This document shows positions 47,274-55,616 of a DNA stretch of 64,000 nucleotides, piece after piece. Source of the stretch: Yinghuangia soli. Its GTDB lineage: Bacteria; Actinomycetota; Actinomycetes; Streptomycetales; Streptomycetaceae. Location: positions 1 through 64,000 of the forward strand of contig NZ_JAKFHA010000028.1 of NCBI RefSeq assembly GCF_021502675.1, written 5' to 3'. Below the pieces are notes generated by a model that worked only from the letters and a program-made list of their open reading frames with translations, was not told the DNA's origin and did not search any database. The position numbers and the translations under genes were made by a program. Each line of letters starts with the position of its first letter. The first letter of the stretch is position 1.

Positions 47274-50200
47274 GTGACGCTGTCCACCACCGACTCGCTC
47301 GCGGTGTACCTCGCTTCGCTCTCCGCATCCGACCTCGCGCGTATCGTGACGACGACGCCCACCGTGCCCGATGATCCGCGGCCTACCACTTTGCGGCATG
47401 TCGCGGTCTGTCTCGCGGATCCCGAAACGGCCTTGCTGGCTTGTTCGTTCCTCAGCCGGGGCGAGTTGCAGCTGCTCGAGGTGCTGTGGGCGGTGGCGGA
47501 GGAGCGGCCGCCGGGCGGGGCCGCGCGGTTGGGGCGCGAGGCCGGCCCGCGGCTGGACGACGATCCCGTGGTGGTGGTCGAGCCCGATGCGCTGCTGGCC
47601 CTGGTCGGCGGTGCCGAGCAGGCCGAACTGTCCGAGCTGGGCCCGGCCTTGGAGTCGCTCACCGGGCGGGTGCTGGCGTGGCCCGAGGACGGGCGGATAC
47701 GGCTGCACCCGGGGGCCGCCGCGGTGTTCCCGCTGCCGCTGGGGCTCGGGGCGCCCGCGTACGGGCTGCTGCTCGGGCAGCGTGCGGAGGATCTCCAGGC
47801 GATCGTGCGGGAGTTGGGCGGCCTGCCGGCCGGCCGCAAGGACGACAACGCCTTGCTGGCCGCGCGGCTGCTCGGCGATCCGGCCGTGGTACGCCGGATC
47901 GCGGCCCGCCTCGACCCGCCTGCGCGCGCCGCGCTGGACGAGCTGACCGAGATCGGGATCCGCCGTGATCCGGCCGCGGCGTGGGGCTACTACGCGGGCG
48001 GCCGGCCCAAGGGTGCCGCGGCGCAGGACGGCTTCGCGCGGCTGCGCCGCCGCGGGCTCCTGCTGCCGACCGGGGACGGCTGGGAGATGATGCCGCGCGA
48101 AGTGGCCCTGGCCCTGCGCGGCGACGACTACCGGGTGCCGTTCGAGGCGCGGCCGCCCGCGGTGGCGACGGTGCCGGTCGACCGGGCAGTGGTGCTGCGC
48201 GAGTCGGCGGCCGCGGCGTCCGGTGCGCTCGACATCGCGTCGCGCCTGCTGCACACGTGCGCTCTGGCCCCGCCGCAGCTGCTGAAGAGCGGCGGCGTGG
48301 GCGTGCGCGAGGTGCGCCGCCTGGCCCGTGAACTCGCCTGCGAGGAGGGCGCGGTCCGCCTGTGGCTGCACATCGCCGAGTCCGCGGGGCTGCTGCTGGC
48401 CGACGGCGAGCGCGGCCGCGTCCTGCCGACCGCCGCGTACGACGCCTGGCTGGACAGCGAACCGGCAGGCCGCCTCCTGGCGTTGGTCCGCGGGTGGGTC
48501 ACGATGCCGGACGTCCCGACCCTGGACGCTGCGGAAGCCGCGGCCGGACGCGCCGGGCGCCCGCCCGCCCCGCTGTCCGGCGCCCCCGTGCACGGGGGCC
48601 TGGCCTTGGTCGCGCGCGGGGCGCTGCTGCGGACGCTGGGCTCGCAGGGCCCCGACCGCGCGGTGCCCGACATCGGCGCGCTGGCCCGCTGCGTGGCCTG
48701 GATGTGCCCCACGCCGTTCCGGCAGGGGCTGGAGGACATCGTGGCGGGGCTGGACGCGGGCTGGGAGGGGCCGGACGACGGCCCCGACGCAGGCCGCGGC
48801 GGCGACACCGCCGGGACGGCGACGCATCTCGCCGCGCACACCGCGGCGTTGGCGGTCGCCCGCGACAGCGTGACGGTACGGGTGGGACCCGCGGCGCCCG
48901 GTGAAACGCCCGAAGAGGGGGATCGGGCGGCCGAGTTGCCTGCTGGGGGAGCATCACCGCCCGAGCCGGGTACGACGCCCGCTGCGGCTCCGCCTCAGCC
49001 GGGCGGCACGCCTGCCGCGGTGCCCCCTCAGCCGGGTATCGCGCCCGCCGGGGCTCCCCCCGAGCCGGGTAGCACGCCTGCCGCGGTGCCCCCTCAGCCG
49101 GGTATCGCGCCCACCGGGGCTCCCCCCGAGCCGGGCAGCACGCCTGCAGCAGCTTCCCCAGATCCGGGCACCGCGCCCGCCGCGGCTCCGCCCGCGCCGA
49201 CCGCTACCGCGGCTCCGCCGGCGCCGAAGGCTCCGCCCGCCGCACCCGCCGCACCCGCTCCCGTCCCCGCCGCATCCCTCGTCGTGCCGCCGAAGCCGTC
49301 GGTGCCGCCCAGGCCGTCCACCCCGCCGCCCCCGCTCCCGCTGCCGCCCGCGCCGCCGCCAGGTGCCGGCGATCCCGAAGCGCCCACCGATGTCGGGGGA
49401 GTGGTCACCCCCGGGGACTTCCCGTTCGCGTCCGCGTGCGACTGCCCGGACTGCCGCGATGTCGCCGACGAGATCGAGACCGCGTACCGGGGCCGCTTCG
49501 ACGCCGTCGCCTTCACCGCGGCCACCCTGCAGGAGGCCGCCCTGCTCGGCCTGGTGGCGTGCGGGGCACTCACCGCGCTGGGCGGCGGCGTGGCGGTGCA
49601 GCACAGCGCCGCGGCGCTGCTCGCGGCGGCCGAGGAGCTCCTGCCGCCGGCGGTCCGGCGCGCGCACTTCCCGAGCGACATGACCGCGGTGGTGACCGGT
49701 ACCGCCGCGGTCGAACTGGCCCGGCTGCTGGCCGGATGCGCCGAGCCGGAGCCGTCCGGGCGCGTGTGGCGCTTCACCGAGGAGTCGGTACGCCGGCACC
49801 TGGACGCGGGCGGCAGCGCGGCCGGCCTGCTGGCCGACCTCGCCGCCGTGGCGATCGGCAAACTCCCGCAGCCGCTCGAATACTTGATCCACGACGTGGG
49901 GCGCCGCCACGGGATCGTGCGGGCCGCACCCGCCGCCGGCGTCGTCTACTCGGACGACGAGGCCCTGATCACCGAACTGCTGCACCACCGGGGCCTGGCC
50001 GCCCTGCGCTTCCGCCGCATCGCCCCGACCGTGCTGCTGTGCGCCCAGCCGGTCGAGGAGGCGGTACGCCGCCTGCGCCGGGCCGGGTACGCCCCGGCCG
50101 CGGAGACCGAGACCGGCAGCGCACTCGTCGAACGCCCCGCCGAATACCGGGCGGACACCGAGGACCAGGGCAGCTGGCCTGTCGCCCTGCCGATGCCGGA

Positions 50201-50534
50201 GGACCTGTCCGAGGACTGGCGGTCGTGGGCCGCCGACCTGCTGGACCGCGCGTCCCGGGCGGCGCCGGCGCTGAGCGCGAAGGCGGCCCGGCTGCACGAG
50301 GCGGCGCCGCTGCTGGGCCCGGAGGACTGCCTGGTCCTCGCCGAGGCGCTGGACCGGGGCAGCGCGGTGCGGGTCGCGGCGACGGCGTACAACGGGGAGC
50401 CGCTCACCAGCACCGTCGCGCACTTGGCGATGGCCGGCGACAGTCTCTACATGCGCCCGCCCAACGGCCGTCCGGCGCTGCTGCCGTTCCGGCTGGAGAC
50501 GCTGTGGCTGGTCCTGCCCGCGGAGCCTACATAG
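47274..50534 (+). CDS. Helicase-associated (XPB/Ssl2-like C-terminal, Helicase_C_3 type) protein
   Basis: 1086 residues. Two conserved arms flank a Pro-rich centre. The N arm (1-530) has TLRHVAVCLADPETALLACS and repeated winged-helix-like segments. The centre (about 565-705) is Pro/Ala with a 22-residue repeat. The C arm carries the helicase-associated part PLEYLIHDVGRRHGIVRA, then LRFRRIAPTVLLCAQPVEEA and LRRAGYAPAAE, found in actinobacterial proteins paired with XPB helicases. No Walker motifs are present, so it is not itself a helicase. A Cys cluster (ACDCPDC) lies just after the linker. GTG 47274 is chosen by similarity; the GGAGG is too close (1 nt), so leaderless initiation from CAGTCT is possible. 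The 3' end overlaps the convergent oxidase gene by 8 bp. Confidence 0.78.
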   Translation: MTLSTTDSLAVYLASLSASDLARIVTTTPTVPDDPRPTTLRHVAVCLADPETALLACSFLSRGELQLLEVLWAVAEERPPGGAARLGREAGPRLDDDPVVVVEPDALLALVGGAEQAELSELGPALESLTGRVLAWPEDGRIRLHPGAAAVFPLPLGLGAPAYGLLLGQRAEDLQAIVRELGGLPAGRKDDNALLAARLLGDPAVVRRIAARLDPPARAALDELTEIGIRRDPAAAWGYYAGGRPKGAAAQDGFARLRRRGLLLPTGDGWEMMPREVALALRGDDYRVPFEARPPAVATVPVDRAVVLRESAAAASGALDIASRLLHTCALAPPQLLKSGGVGVREVRRLARELACEEGAVRLWLHIAESAGLLLADGERGRVLPTAAYDAWLDSEPAGRLLALVRGWVTMPDVPTLDAAEAAAGRAGRPPAPLSGAPVHGGLALVARGALLRTLGSQGPDRAVPDIGALARCVAWMCPTPFRQGLEDIVAGLDAGWEGPDDGPDAGRGGDTAGTATHLAAHTAALAVARDSVTVRVGPAAPGETPEEGDRAAELPAGGASPPEPGTTPAAAPPQPGGTPAAVPPQPGIAPAGAPPEPGSTPAAVPPQPGIAPTGAPPEPGSTPAAASPDPGTAPAAAPPAPTATAAPPAPKAPPAAPAAPAPVPAASLVVPPKPSVPPRPSTPPPPLPLPPAPPPGAGDPEAPTDVGGVVTPGDFPFASACDCPDCRDVADEIETAYRGRFDAVAFTAATLQEAALLGLVACGALTALGGGVAVQHSAAALLAAAEELLPPAVRRAHFPSDMTAVVTGTAAVELARLLAGCAEPEPSGRVWRFTEESVRRHLDAGGSAAGLLADLAAVAIGKLPQPLEYLIHDVGRRHGIVRAAPAAGVVYSDDEALITELLHHRGLAALRFRRIAPTVLLCAQPVEEAVRRLRRAGYAPAAETETGSALVERPAEYRADTEDQGSWPVALPMPEDLSEDWRSWAADLLDRASRAAPALSAKAARLHEAAPLLGPEDCLVLAEALDRGSAVRVAATAYNGEPLTSTVAHLAMAGDSLYMRPPNGRPALLPFRLETLWLVLPAEPT
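49008..49139 (+). repeat. Two tandem 66-bp coding repeats
   Basis: Two almost identical 66-bp units (49008-49073 and 49074-49139) encode a 22-residue Pro/Ala/Gly unit beginning TPAAVPPQPGIAP. Degenerate copies flank them. Confidence 0.9.
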
Positions 50535-51903
50535 GCGGGATGTTCTGGTTGAGGTGGAAGACGTTGTCCGGGTCGTACTCCGCCTTCACCGCCGCCATCC
50601 GCCGGTAGTTGTCCGGCCCGAAAGCGTCGACGATGCGGGCCTGTCCCTCGTCGCCGATGAAGTTCAGGTAGGTCGAGCCCGTCGACCACGGCCGCATGTC
50701 GGCGCACACCTGATGCGCCCACTGCGCGGCCTGGGCGTCGTCGGCCGGGTCCTCCCAGAGTGCGAACGGGTGGACGCCGTAGCGGGCGTCGGTCCAGGCC
50801 AGCGGGTTCCCGGCGGCGCGGGTGGCGACCGCCGCGCCCTGCGGGAAGAAGGCGTTCATGGAGGCGGACGGCTGGACCATCCCGGGCGACCGCGCGCAGA
50901 AGGCGTCGACCGCGGCGTCCGGGAAGGAGTCCATGTACTCCGCGGACCAGTAGTTCCGCAGCCCCGGTGGGTCGTCGAGCATGGTCTGGAACATCATGTA
51001 CGGCAGTTCCGCGATCATCGCCCCGTCGGGGGCCAGGCCCAGGAACGGAGCTGCGGCGTCCCGGCATTCGGCCTCGGTCCCGGCGTACGTGATCAGCACG
51101 GCGCAGGCCAGCCGGCCCACCAGGTGCGGCGGGACGAACTCCTCCGGCGGGCCCACCAGGTAGATGAAGCCGCCGCCCACTTCGTCAGGGGCCGTCTCGC
51201 AGAAGTCGCGGTAGGTGCGCAGCACGTCCGGGCCGTACTCGGGCGGCCACATCATGAGCGCCATGCTGAACGCCGGGAGTTCGTACAGCTTGAAGGTGAA
51301 CGACGTGGCGATGCCGAAGTTGCCGCCGCCGCCGTGCAGCGCCCAGAACAGCTCGGAGTGCTCGGTCTCGGAAGCCTCGATCATGCGGCCGTCGGCGGTG
51401 ACCATCTCGACCGCCGTCAGGTTGTCGCAGGCCAGCCCGAACTTGCGTTCCAGCCAGCCGGATCCGCCGCCCAGCGTGAACCCGCCGATGCCGGTCGTGG
51501 AGGCGCGGCCGCCGGTGGTGGCGAGCCCGCACGGCTGGGTCGCGCCGTCGAGGTCGGCCATGGTGCCGCCGCCTTCGATGCGGACCAGCCGGGCGTAAGG
51601 GTCCACCGTGACCGCGTTCATGCGGCGCAGGTCGATGGCCAGGCCGCCGTCGGTGAGGGCCTTGCCCGCGACGCCGTGCCCGCCGCCGCGCACCGATACC
51701 TCCATGCCCATCTCGCGGGCCGCGGCGAGCGCCGCGGCGACGTCCTCGCGCGAGGTGCACTGCGCGATGGCGCCGGGATGCCGGTCCATGGACCCGTTGA
51801 AGAGGGTGCGGGCGTCGTCGTAGCCCGGTGCGTCGGGAAGAAGGACGTCGCCGCGGAAGGCGCCGCGCAGGGCTTGGGCGGCGTCCAGGCCGAGGGTGGT
51901 CAT
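50527..51903 (-). CDS. FAD-linked oxidase of the berberine-bridge/PCMH type
   Basis: 458 residues, cytoplasmic (no signal peptide). The FAD domain has SVRGGGHGVAGKALTDGGLA, with the His that usually binds FAD covalently, and TTGIGGFTLGGGSGWLERKF. The Cys that gives a second covalent link in bicovalent members is absent (Ala/Ser there). The C terminus YDPDNVFHLNQNIPPM is the BBE motif. Such enzymes oxidise sugars, alkaloids or polyketides. ATG 51903 has AGCAGG about 8 nt upstream. A TetR gene lies 230 bp upstream on the same strand and is its likely regulator. Confidence 0.9.
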   Translation of the reverse strand: MTTLGLDAAQALRGAFRGDVLLPDAPGYDDARTLFNGSMDRHPGAIAQCTSREDVAAALAAAREMGMEVSVRGGGHGVAGKALTDGGLAIDLRRMNAVTVDPYARLVRIEGGGTMADLDGATQPCGLATTGGRASTTGIGGFTLGGGSGWLERKFGLACDNLTAVEMVTADGRMIEASETEHSELFWALHGGGGNFGIATSFTFKLYELPAFSMALMMWPPEYGPDVLRTYRDFCETAPDEVGGGFIYLVGPPEEFVPPHLVGRLACAVLITYAGTEAECRDAAAPFLGLAPDGAMIAELPYMMFQTMLDDPPGLRNYWSAEYMDSFPDAAVDAFCARSPGMVQPSASMNAFFPQGAAVATRAAGNPLAWTDARYGVHPFALWEDPADDAQAAQWAHQVCADMRPWSTGSTYLNFIGDEGQARIVDAFGPDNYRRMAAVKAEYDPDNVFHLNQNIPPM

Positions 51904-51980
51904 GATGGGACCTGCTTTCGGGTGGACTCCCCGAGCCTCCCCGAGCGTGCGGCGGGCACGTGATCCCCTGTACAGCCCAC

Positions 51981-52021
51981 GTGTACGCCGCCTCTATACA
52001 CCGTAGCCCTGCTTCCGCGAA
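51981..52021 (-). promoter_or_regulatory. Promoter and possible operator of the FAD oxidase gene
   Basis: On the minus strand TTCGCG (52016-52021) and TATAGA (51993-51998) are 17 bp apart. An inverted repeat GTGTA-N11-TACAC (51981-52001) covers the -10, and a further TGTAC/GTGTAC pair lies just downstream (51969-51985). This fits repression by the neighbouring TetR protein. Confidence 0.45.
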
Positions 52022-52133
52022 CGGGAAACGGGACGGATAAGAACAAAGCGGCAAAGAATATTGCAAAGTAGGACAAGGTTGAACGAGGCGGACGGAGCAG
52101 GCCGACGCGCCCGCTGTGCCGGGCGGCCGTGCG

Positions 52134-52820
52134 TCAGGTCGCCGTGCGGCCTGCGGCCTCCGCGGCGGGCGCGCCGCCGTGCACCTCGGTCGGGGTACGG
52201 CCGTAGATGGTCCGGCCGATGACCGTGGTCAGGGTGTCGAGCAGCTCGTCCGGGACCGGTTCGGTGCCGGACGGGCCGATGGCGTCGGTGAGCGACGCGG
52301 TCAGCAGCCGGACGAGGAGGGCGGCCAGTGCCTCGGCGGGCGGGCCGTCCGGGGCGATGCCGGACTCGCGGTCGCGCTCGATGCGCGCGGTGGCGTTGCC
52401 GGCCAGCCGGCCCAGGAGGCGCTCGCGGCATTCGAGCAGCGCGCCGCCCGCGTCCTCGCGCAGCATCACCCGCAGCAGCGGGCCGTGGCGCTGCCACAGC
52501 GCGGCGACCCGGGCCAGCGACTGGCGCAGCTCGTCGCGGCCGATCGGGTCGGTCAGCCAGGCCTCGGCGACCTCGACGAAGCCGTCCGCCACCGGCTCGA
52601 GGAGTGCCTCGAACACGGCCTGCTTGCCGGCGAAGTAGAAGTAGAAGCTGGGACGCGAGATGCCCGCCCCGGCGACGAGGTCGTCGATGGTGATGCGCTC
52701 GGGCGGCTTGTTGGCCAGCAGCGTGCTCGCGGTCCGCAGGATCGCCTGCTCGCGCAGGTCGCCCTTGCTGGGGCCGCGCCTGCGGCCGGTGCTGCGGTCG
52801 TCCGACGCATGCTCGTCCAT
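52134..52820 (-). CDS. TetR-family transcriptional regulator
   Basis: 228 residues. The N-terminal HTH is AILRTASTLLANKPPERITI followed by DDLVAGAGISRPSFYFYFAGKQ, with the recognition helix ISRPSFYFYFAGK. The C-terminal part resembles EthR-like/TetR_C domains with an aromatic-poor ligand pocket; the ligand is unknown. ATG 52820 is chosen because GATAAT (52828-52833) lies 7 nt upstream, a leaderless arrangement; ATG 52829 overlaps that box. It is upstream of the FAD oxidase gene on the same strand and divergent from the secreted protein gene. Confidence 0.9.
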   Translation of the reverse strand: MDEHASDDRSTGRRRGPSKGDLREQAILRTASTLLANKPPERITIDDLVAGAGISRPSFYFYFAGKQAVFEALLEPVADGFVEVAEAWLTDPIGRDELRQSLARVAALWQRHGPLLRVMLREDAGGALLECRERLLGRLAGNATARIERDRESGIAPDGPPAEALAALLVRLLTASLTDAIGPSGTEPVPDELLDTLTTVIGRTIYGRTPTEVHGGAPAAEAAGRTAT

Positions 52821-53435
52821 GACGTTCATTATCCGGGCCGCGCGGGGGTGTCCGGCGGCAAGGCCGGAGGCAGGCCCGGCAGCAGGGGCCGGAGACGCGG
52901 GCCGCGGATATGGCGCAGCGTGCCGCGGGCCGAACGGGATATCGCCGTCGCGGTGCGACTCCGCAATGCTCCCCAAGCATTCGGCGTGCCCCGCCGGCCT
53001 CATTCCGGGAATTTTCCCGAGGGAAATGAATGACGTCGCATGGCACGACTTTCGATGCTTTATTAAAGGCTGCTCACTGCGCGATGTCAACAACGGATGA
53101 CCAAGATTCTTTGAGGTCGTGCGCCTGGCGGCGAGTCGACACGTGTCACCAGCATGAGTGGCTTCGCCGCTGGTGGTCCCGGCTGTCGTCGGCCGGGGAA
53201 TCGGGGTGGATCGCGCCGCCTCGGCGCGGAAACCGAATTGTTTCCGGGAGCTTCCGGGATACGAAGATCATCGCCGTGGAATTCTTTGCGGTGACACGTG
53301 TAATCAGCGATCGAGGGAATTTACCGCTTGATTTTTTGCCGGACTGCGGTCAGATTCCACAAAGGCTGCCGGACCGCTGCTGCGGTGATTTCCGGGCGTA
53401 CCGGTGTGGGCGGGGCGGATTTGCGAAGGAGCGCA
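52821..53435. other. 615-bp divergent region, TetR / secreted protein
   Basis: No gene is supported; GC content drops noticeably here. It holds the GATAAT box of the TetR gene (52828-52833, minus strand), an inverted pair of a 12-bp site (53139-53150 and 53290-53301), and the ribosome site of the secreted protein gene. The open frame starting at 53030 runs into the next gene in the wrong frame. Confidence 0.55.
53139..53301. repeat. Inverted pair of the 12-bp site ACACGTGTCACC
   Basis: ACACGTGTCACC at 53139-53150 recurs inverted at 53290-53301. Each copy contains the palindrome ACACGTGT; the first extends to GACACGTGTC. The spacing and position upstream of a divergent gene pair suggest two binding sites for one regulator. 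Confidence 0.65.
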
Positions 53436-55064
53436 GTGTTGTTGCGAAGCATGGTGCCGCGGCGGGCCGGAGCGGTTGCGGCCGCCGGGGCGCTCACGGC
53501 CGCGGGGCTGCTCGCCGCGGCCCCGGGCGCGGACGCCGGCACCGTCACGCCCGTCGTCGAATGCGTCCTCCCGGCCGGCCAGGGCACTGTCACCGGCCCG
53601 CAGGACGTCGCGGTGGTCCTGGACAAGTCGGCCGTCGCGCCGGGCGGTTCGCTGAAGGGCTCGGTCACGCTCGGCCCGGGCCCCGCGGTCGGCACCGCCG
53701 GCCTGTCGGTCCGGGTGACGCCGTCGATCACCCTCGCGATGCGCGGCGCGGCCACCGGCGAGGTCACCGTCATCGGCGAAGAGAGCACGGTCCAGGTGGA
53801 GCCGGGCCAGGCGCCGCCGATCCCGCCGTTCGCGGGCAACTTCACGGTTCCGGCCGCGGCCGCCGCGGGCGGGGGGATCGAGTTCACCGTCGTGAAGGTG
53901 GTGACCGACGCGCAGCCCGCCTCCGGGGGACCGCGGCTTCCGACCGTGTGCACGGTCAAGTCCGGCGGGGACGCAGCCGTGGCCAAGGTCGGCGTCGAAA
54001 GCCCGGCGAGCGGGCCGGCGACGCTGGCCGCCCCCGCGGACGCGGTCCGGCCCGGCGGCACCTTCACGCTGACCGGCGCGAAGTTCACCCCGAGCGCCGC
54101 GCCGCAGATCTCCCTGTGCGACGCGGCCGGGGCGAACTGCGGCGCCGGTCGGTTCACCGCCAACACGCTTGCCATCGACGGCCAGGGCAACCTGTCCGGC
54201 AGCGCGACCCTGGCCGCCGCGGGTGTTCCTGACGGCACGTACAAAGTCAAGGTGGCGGGCGGCGAGAAGCAGGCGCAGGCCTCCCTCAAGGTCAAGGCGC
54301 CTGCTCCGGCCGGTCCGCGTACGGTCGAGCTGGACCGGCCCGGCGGCCCGGTCGGCACGACCGTGGCGGTGACCGGCAGGAACTGGACCCCGAACGGCAG
54401 CGTGACCGTGGTCCAGACGGGCGCGGACGGGCGGGACGGCCCGCACACGATCCTCGCCGCCACCGACGCGGCGGGCTCGTTCGCCACGCCGTACACGGTC
54501 ACCGACCCGGCCACCGCGAAGATCCGGGTGCGGGAAGGCATCTCCGACAGCGCCGCCGTGTCCGTCCCGTTCGCCCTGGCCGCGGCGCCCGGGCCGGCGC
54601 CCGGCGGCGAGGCGGCGATCGTCCCGGCCGCCCCCGGCACCCTGTCGATGAGCCAGGCCGGCAGCGGCATCGGCTTCGGGACCGCGACGCTCGACGGCGA
54701 GGAGCAGAGCCTGAAGGCCGCACTGAACCGCATCACCGTCGTCGACACCCGCGGCGGCAGCCTCGGCTGGTCGCTCACCGGCACCATGACCGACCTGGCC
54801 GCGGAGAACGGCCGGGACAAGATCGCGGCCGGCAGCATCGGCTGGGCCCCGGCCTGCGTCGCGGCCGCCGGAAGCCTGTCCGCGGTGTCCCCGGGCGCCG
54901 CGGGTCCGCTCGGCAGCACCCCGGCGACGCTGTGCAGCCAGGCCGGAAGCGCGGCCGGCCCGACCGGCGGGCAGTTCGCGGCCGACGCGGAACTCACCTT
55001 GACCACACCCCGGTTCGCGGCCGCGGGTGCCTATGCCGGAACCCTCACGCTCACGCTCGCATGA
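53436..55064 (+). CDS. Secreted protein with Ig-like repeats and a WxL-like C-terminal domain
   Basis: 542 residues. A signal peptide is clear: basic start, then GAVAAAGALTAAGLLAAAPG and a likely cut after ADA (about residue 35). Residues about 40-185 are a beta-rich domain with two Cys. Two Ig/IPT-like modules follow (about 190-290 and 290-375), each opening with PGGTFTLTGAKFTP-like or VGTTVAVTGRNWTPNG segments. The last 150 residues resemble a WxL surface domain: GGSLGWSLTGTMTDL and the closing AGAYAGTLTLTLA. WxL domains bind peptidoglycan non-covalently. GTG 53436 has GAAGGAG 4 nt upstream. Confidence 0.8.
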   Translation: MLLRSMVPRRAGAVAAAGALTAAGLLAAAPGADAGTVTPVVECVLPAGQGTVTGPQDVAVVLDKSAVAPGGSLKGSVTLGPGPAVGTAGLSVRVTPSITLAMRGAATGEVTVIGEESTVQVEPGQAPPIPPFAGNFTVPAAAAAGGGIEFTVVKVVTDAQPASGGPRLPTVCTVKSGGDAAVAKVGVESPASGPATLAAPADAVRPGGTFTLTGAKFTPSAAPQISLCDAAGANCGAGRFTANTLAIDGQGNLSGSATLAAAGVPDGTYKVKVAGGEKQAQASLKVKAPAPAGPRTVELDRPGGPVGTTVAVTGRNWTPNGSVTVVQTGADGRDGPHTILAATDAAGSFATPYTVTDPATAKIRVREGISDSAAVSVPFALAAAPGPAPGGEAAIVPAAPGTLSMSQAGSGIGFGTATLDGEEQSLKAALNRITVVDTRGGSLGWSLTGTMTDLAAENGRDKIAAGSIGWAPACVAAAGSLSAVSPGAAGPLGSTPATLCSQAGSAAGPTGGQFAADAELTLTTPRFAAAGAYAGTLTLTLA

Positions 55065-55472
55065 GGGGACCGCTCGCCAGGAAGTACCCGGCGCCGCGCA
55101 CGGCCACCCCGTGACGACGCCCCCGACACGGCCGGGTGTTCGCACCACCCGGTCCGCCCGCTGCCGCACGGCAGCGCGGATGCACGGCAGTTCGACCGCA
55201 CGCTGCACGACCGTACGAATGCCCGGCCGTTCCGCGGTTCCCCTTGTCCCGCGGTGCGCCGGCGCACAGGTTCGGCTGTCCGCCTGATTCGACTGTTCGA
55301 CGGCCTGACCACCGGCCGCCGGGCGGCCCGGAGTGCCAGCTCCCGGCCGTACGGCGACCTGCCATCGGGACTCCGCCGCCGGGGGGCGGAGATCGGCCGG
55401 CCAGGCGCGGGGAGGACCCTTCCCACCCGCGCCGGACGGCCGCCGGGGCCATGTGCCCCGGTTCCCGAAACC

Positions 55473-55520
55473 GCGGGCCCGGGAGCATCTGCTCCCGGGC
55501 CCGCCGCATGCCTGCGGCGG
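55473..55520 (+). terminator. Two mutually exclusive hairpins upstream of the MFS gene
   Basis: Hairpin one: GCGGGCCCGGGAGCA (55473-55487) with its perfect complement 55490-55504. Hairpin two: CCGCCGCA (55501-55508) with TGCGGCGG (55513-55520). They share 55501-55504, so both cannot form fully. There is no T run. Most simply this is a terminator for the secreted-protein transcript. Confidence 0.5.
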
Positions 55521-55554
55521 CCCCGATTCGCGCTTTCGACGCGTCATCGGGAAT

Positions 55555-55573
55555 ACTCGACACACTGTCGAGT
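55555..55573. promoter_or_regulatory. Candidate operator of the MFS gene
   Basis: A perfect inverted repeat ACTCGACA-CAC-TGTCGAGT lies 44 nt before the GTG start of the MFS gene and overlaps a possible -10 (AATACT). Confidence 0.55.
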
Positions 55574-55616
55574 TTGTGTCTGCGTACTGCCGCCCATCAC
55601 CCCGAGGACTTCGCCC

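Larger units (their letters stand above)
55065..55616. other. 552-bp gap upstream of the MFS gene
   Basis: No gene seen; frames crossing it are Arg/Gly/Pro-rich without domains. It contains two overlapping hairpins (55473-55520) and a perfect inverted repeat (55555-55573) close to the MFS start. Confidence 0.55.

Noticed and set aside
53030-54232. 400-codon frame starting in the tetR/secreted-protein gap
   Set aside because: Its second half lies out of frame within the secreted-protein gene and becomes Arg/Gly-rich; the first part has no domain.
55051-55563. 170-codon minus-strand frame upstream of the MFS gene
   Set aside because: No domain, Arg/Gly/Pro-rich composition, and it runs through two strong hairpins.
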